Positions 5,027-6,753 of a DNA stretch of 6,753 nucleotides are shown piece after piece. Origin of the DNA: Acidobacteriota bacterium (lineage in GTDB: Bacteria > Acidobacteriota > Terriglobia > UBA7540); the NCBI GenBank assembly GCA_003171295.1, contig PMYF01000879.1:10410-17162 (forward strand), in the 5' to 3' direction. The notes below the pieces were generated by a model. That model saw nothing but the letters and a program-made list of their open reading frames with translations. It ran no database searches and was not told the origin of the DNA. Position 1 is the first letter of the stretch, and each line of letters opens with the position of its first letter. A program made the translations under genes and the position numbers.

Positions 5027-6700
5027 TCAGTCGAGGACTGGCTGCTCAAAAGATTCTGATGGGGCGCCGTAGGCAGAGCAGCCCTCGACCACCGCAGCCG
5101 ACGCGACGGCTGCGGCGCCCAGCACTCCCGCCGAATATCCCAGGGCAGAGGCTTCGACTCGCAGTTGGCGCTGGGGCCACACGGTAACCCGTTTCGCCAA
5201 CTCCTCCGTTAAGGCGCTCACCAGGAGAGGGTTATTCTGCACCAGGCCGCCGGCCAGGATCAGCATCTCGGGGTCAAGCAGCATCACGAGGGAAGCGCAG
5301 CCGACGGCCAGGTATTTGGCGAGAGTGTGGATCGAGCCCTGAGCCACGAGGTCACCCGCATTGGCCGCAGCAATGACTTGGTCAGCCGAGGTGAAGCTTC
5401 CGGGCCCGGCGTAGCGCAGCAGCGCGGAAGCATTCGTGTACGGTTCCAGGCACCCGGAGAGCCCACACGTGCAAGGCAATCCCCCTGGCTCGATGGGTAT
5501 ATGCCCGAGCGCGTTGGCAAAGTAATGGTTACCGTGACTGAGCCGGCCACCGATGTAACACCCACCTCCCACGCCGGTTCCCAGCGTGATGCACACGAAA
5601 TCTGAAGTAGTTTTCGCCGCGCCAAAGCGCTTTTCGGCCACTGCCAGCGCGTTCGCGTCGTTCTCTGCGGCGACGGGAAGGCCAAACTCCTCGCGCAGAT
5701 AACAAGCCGGGTTAGCCCCGCTCCAGCCTGGGAGGTTTTCGGTCGCGTACACCACCTGGCCCGTCTCCGGATTCACCCAGCCTGCCGTGGCCAGACCAAT
5801 AGCCTCCAGCCGCAAGTCCTGCCGACGCGCTTCCTCCAAACAGGTGGAGACGGTCTGTTTCAGGTGGCGCAGCAAAACGTCCCGCCCTTCCCTCCAGGGA
5901 GTGGGCGTGGCCGAGTGGAAAAGCAGCTCACCCCGATTGCTCACCAGTCCGAATTTGGTGTTGGTCCCTCCCAGATCGATGCCGATGAAGATGCGCTGGG
6001 AGTCATGGCGGCGCTGCCATGTCTGCAGGGCCGAGACAAACCGCCGGGTGATCAATTCGGGCCGGGTAATGGCCGTCCCCACAATGATCGCGAAGGCCCC
6101 GGCATCCAGCGCGGCGTGAACTTGCCGCGGGTCCTGGATCCGGCCCTCGGCAATGACCGGCACCCTGACAGCATGCACAAGTTGGGCAATAAAGGAAGGC
6201 TCGAAGGCCTGCACCTGGCTGGTTTCCGCTGTATAGCCGCGCAGCGTAGAGAGAACCGCGTCCGCACCTGCCTCCGCGGCCTGGATCGCTTCGTCCGCCG
6301 TCGCGATGTCGGCCAGCACGGGAACTCGCAGTTCTTCCTTGATGCGCCTGAGCCTCTCCAGGGCTCCGAACCTTTGCCCTCGGCAAGTACAATCCAGCGC
6401 GATCATATCCGCCCCAGCCTCCACGAGCTGTTGCGCCGCCTCGAAGGAGGGAGTAATGAGAATCTTTCCGTCGTCCTGTAGGGCCTTCCAGATTCCAATG
6501 ATGGGAACCCCAACGGCCCTGCGAACCGCCTTCACGTCATCAGGACCATTGACACGAACCCCTGCCGCCCCGCCGTCCACCGCCGCCCGCGCGAATTTCG
6601 CCATGCAGGCAGAATCCCGGAAAGCACTCGTCTCCAGCGCTTGGCAAGATACGATCAGGCTTCCACAAAGCTCGGGTTGAAGTTTCATCGAGGTATCCAT
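5027..6700 (-). CDS. Bifunctional ManNAc-6-phosphate 2-epimerase / ROK-family sugar (ManNAc) kinase
   Basis: The 557-residue cytosolic fusion joins a NanE-like TIM barrel (about 10-225) to a ROK kinase (about 237-535). Epimerase motifs are GVRVNG (47), IGIWK with candidate catalytic Lys72, IALDCT (100), LADIAT (129), STLRGYT (151), VIAEGRI with Glu185, and GTAITRPELIT (208). Kinase motifs are the ATP-binding IDLGGTNTK (241-249), ENDANA with candidate base Asp348, ITLGTGVGGG (371-380), and a complete ROK zinc site: His400, Cys410, Cys412, Cys417. Together the domains would phosphorylate N-acetylmannosamine and convert the product to GlcNAc-6-phosphate, as in sialic acid catabolism (nanK plus nanE). 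The kinase substrate could instead be another amino sugar or glucose, since ROK specificity is hard to read. The ATG at 6700 is the first start; Met5 (6688) is also possible. The gene converges on the photolyase operon, and no transporter or lyase partner is in view. Confidence 0.9.
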   Translation of the reverse strand: MDTSMKLQPELCGSLIVSCQALETSAFRDSACMAKFARAAVDGGAAGVRVNGPDDVKAVRRAVGVPIIGIWKALQDDGKILITPSFEAAQQLVEAGADMIALDCTCRGQRFGALERLRRIKEELRVPVLADIATADEAIQAAEAGADAVLSTLRGYTAETSQVQAFEPSFIAQLVHAVRVPVIAEGRIQDPRQVHAALDAGAFAIIVGTAITRPELITRRFVSALQTWQRRHDSQRIFIGIDLGGTNTKFGLVSNRGELLFHSATPTPWREGRDVLLRHLKQTVSTCLEEARRQDLRLEAIGLATAGWVNPETGQVVYATENLPGWSGANPACYLREEFGLPVAAENDANALAVAEKRFGAAKTTSDFVCITLGTGVGGGCYIGGRLSHGNHYFANALGHIPIEPGGLPCTCGLSGCLEPYTNASALLRYAGPGSFTSADQVIAAANAGDLVAQGSIHTLAKYLAVGCASLVMLLDPEMLILAGGLVQNNPLLVSALTEELAKRVTVWPQRQLRVEASALGYSAGVLGAAAVASAAVVEGCSAYGAPSESFEQPVLD

Positions 6701-6715
6701 GCGGCCCCCGCGCCG

Positions 6716-6724
6716 ATTATCGCA
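6716..6724 (-). promoter_or_regulatory. Candidate extended -10 promoter for the epimerase/kinase gene
   Basis: On the minus strand TGCGATAAT fits the extended -10 pattern TGnTATAAT with one mismatch. A TTGAAA lies upstream at 6735-6740 but only 13 bases away, too close for a standard -35. An AACCGGTT palindrome (6726-6733) lies between them and could be an operator half-site. Transcription from here would start near 6709, leaving a very short leader before the ATG at 6700 and making the start at 6688 attractive. The call rests on short motifs only. Confidence 0.3.
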
Positions 6725-6753
6725 TAACCGGTTTTTTCAAGCACTCATCCAGA

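Noticed and set aside
5284..6481. Several long open frames on both strands within the epimerase/kinase gene
   Set aside because: They are G+C-driven shadows of a gene whose motifs are complete in the main frame. None gives a recognisable protein.
1..6753. CRISPR arrays, tandem repeats, complete mobile elements or rRNA
   Set aside because: I saw no regularly spaced repeats, complete terminal repeat pairs or rRNA-like sequence.

Overview
The window looks like chromosomal DNA of a G+C-rich bacterium. The class II photolyase, the fused epimerase/kinase and the SDR-DUF2867 protein resemble what I associate with soil or sediment lineages such as Acidobacteriota or Nitrospirota. No rRNA or phylogenetic marker is present, so the organism cannot be fixed.

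Layout. Positions 1-584 hold no intact gene. They contain an N-terminal scrap of an IS3-family transposase OrfA (145-204, +) and the last ~95 codons of a cysteine desulfurase on the minus strand (293-583). The desulfurase scrap ends almost exactly where the next plus-strand gene begins, so this looks like a rearranged junction. From 585 to 4957 there is a plus-strand gene train: an SDR/DUF2867 protein interrupted by one in-frame amber codon (585-1874, with the frame continuing to 2072), a class II CPD photolyase (2125-3519), a TspO/MBR membrane protein (3519-3998) and a DUF523-DUF1722 protein of the RudS type (3995-4957). The last three overlap through TGATG and ATGA stop/start junctions and are almost certainly one translationally coupled operon. 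A short convergent gap (4958-5026) with nested inverted repeats separates this train from a minus-strand gene (5027-6700) encoding a fused ManNAc-6-phosphate 2-epimerase and ROK sugar kinase.

How the genes work together. Photolyase repairs UV-induced cyclobutane dimers in DNA. RudS-type proteins remove the near-UV-absorbing 4-thiouridine from tRNA. TspO binds porphyrins, which are photosensitisers. Together they read as a light-stress operon covering DNA, tRNA and tetrapyrroles. The SDR/DUF2867 protein probably led the operon originally, but it now has an amber stop in place of a probable tryptophan and its upstream region has been replaced. The last gene belongs to amino-sugar (sialic acid/ManNAc) catabolism and is functionally separate.

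The points most worth checking are the amber codon, the junction at about 580, the conserved DUF1722-photolyase linkage, and the inverted repeat just upstream of the photolyase.
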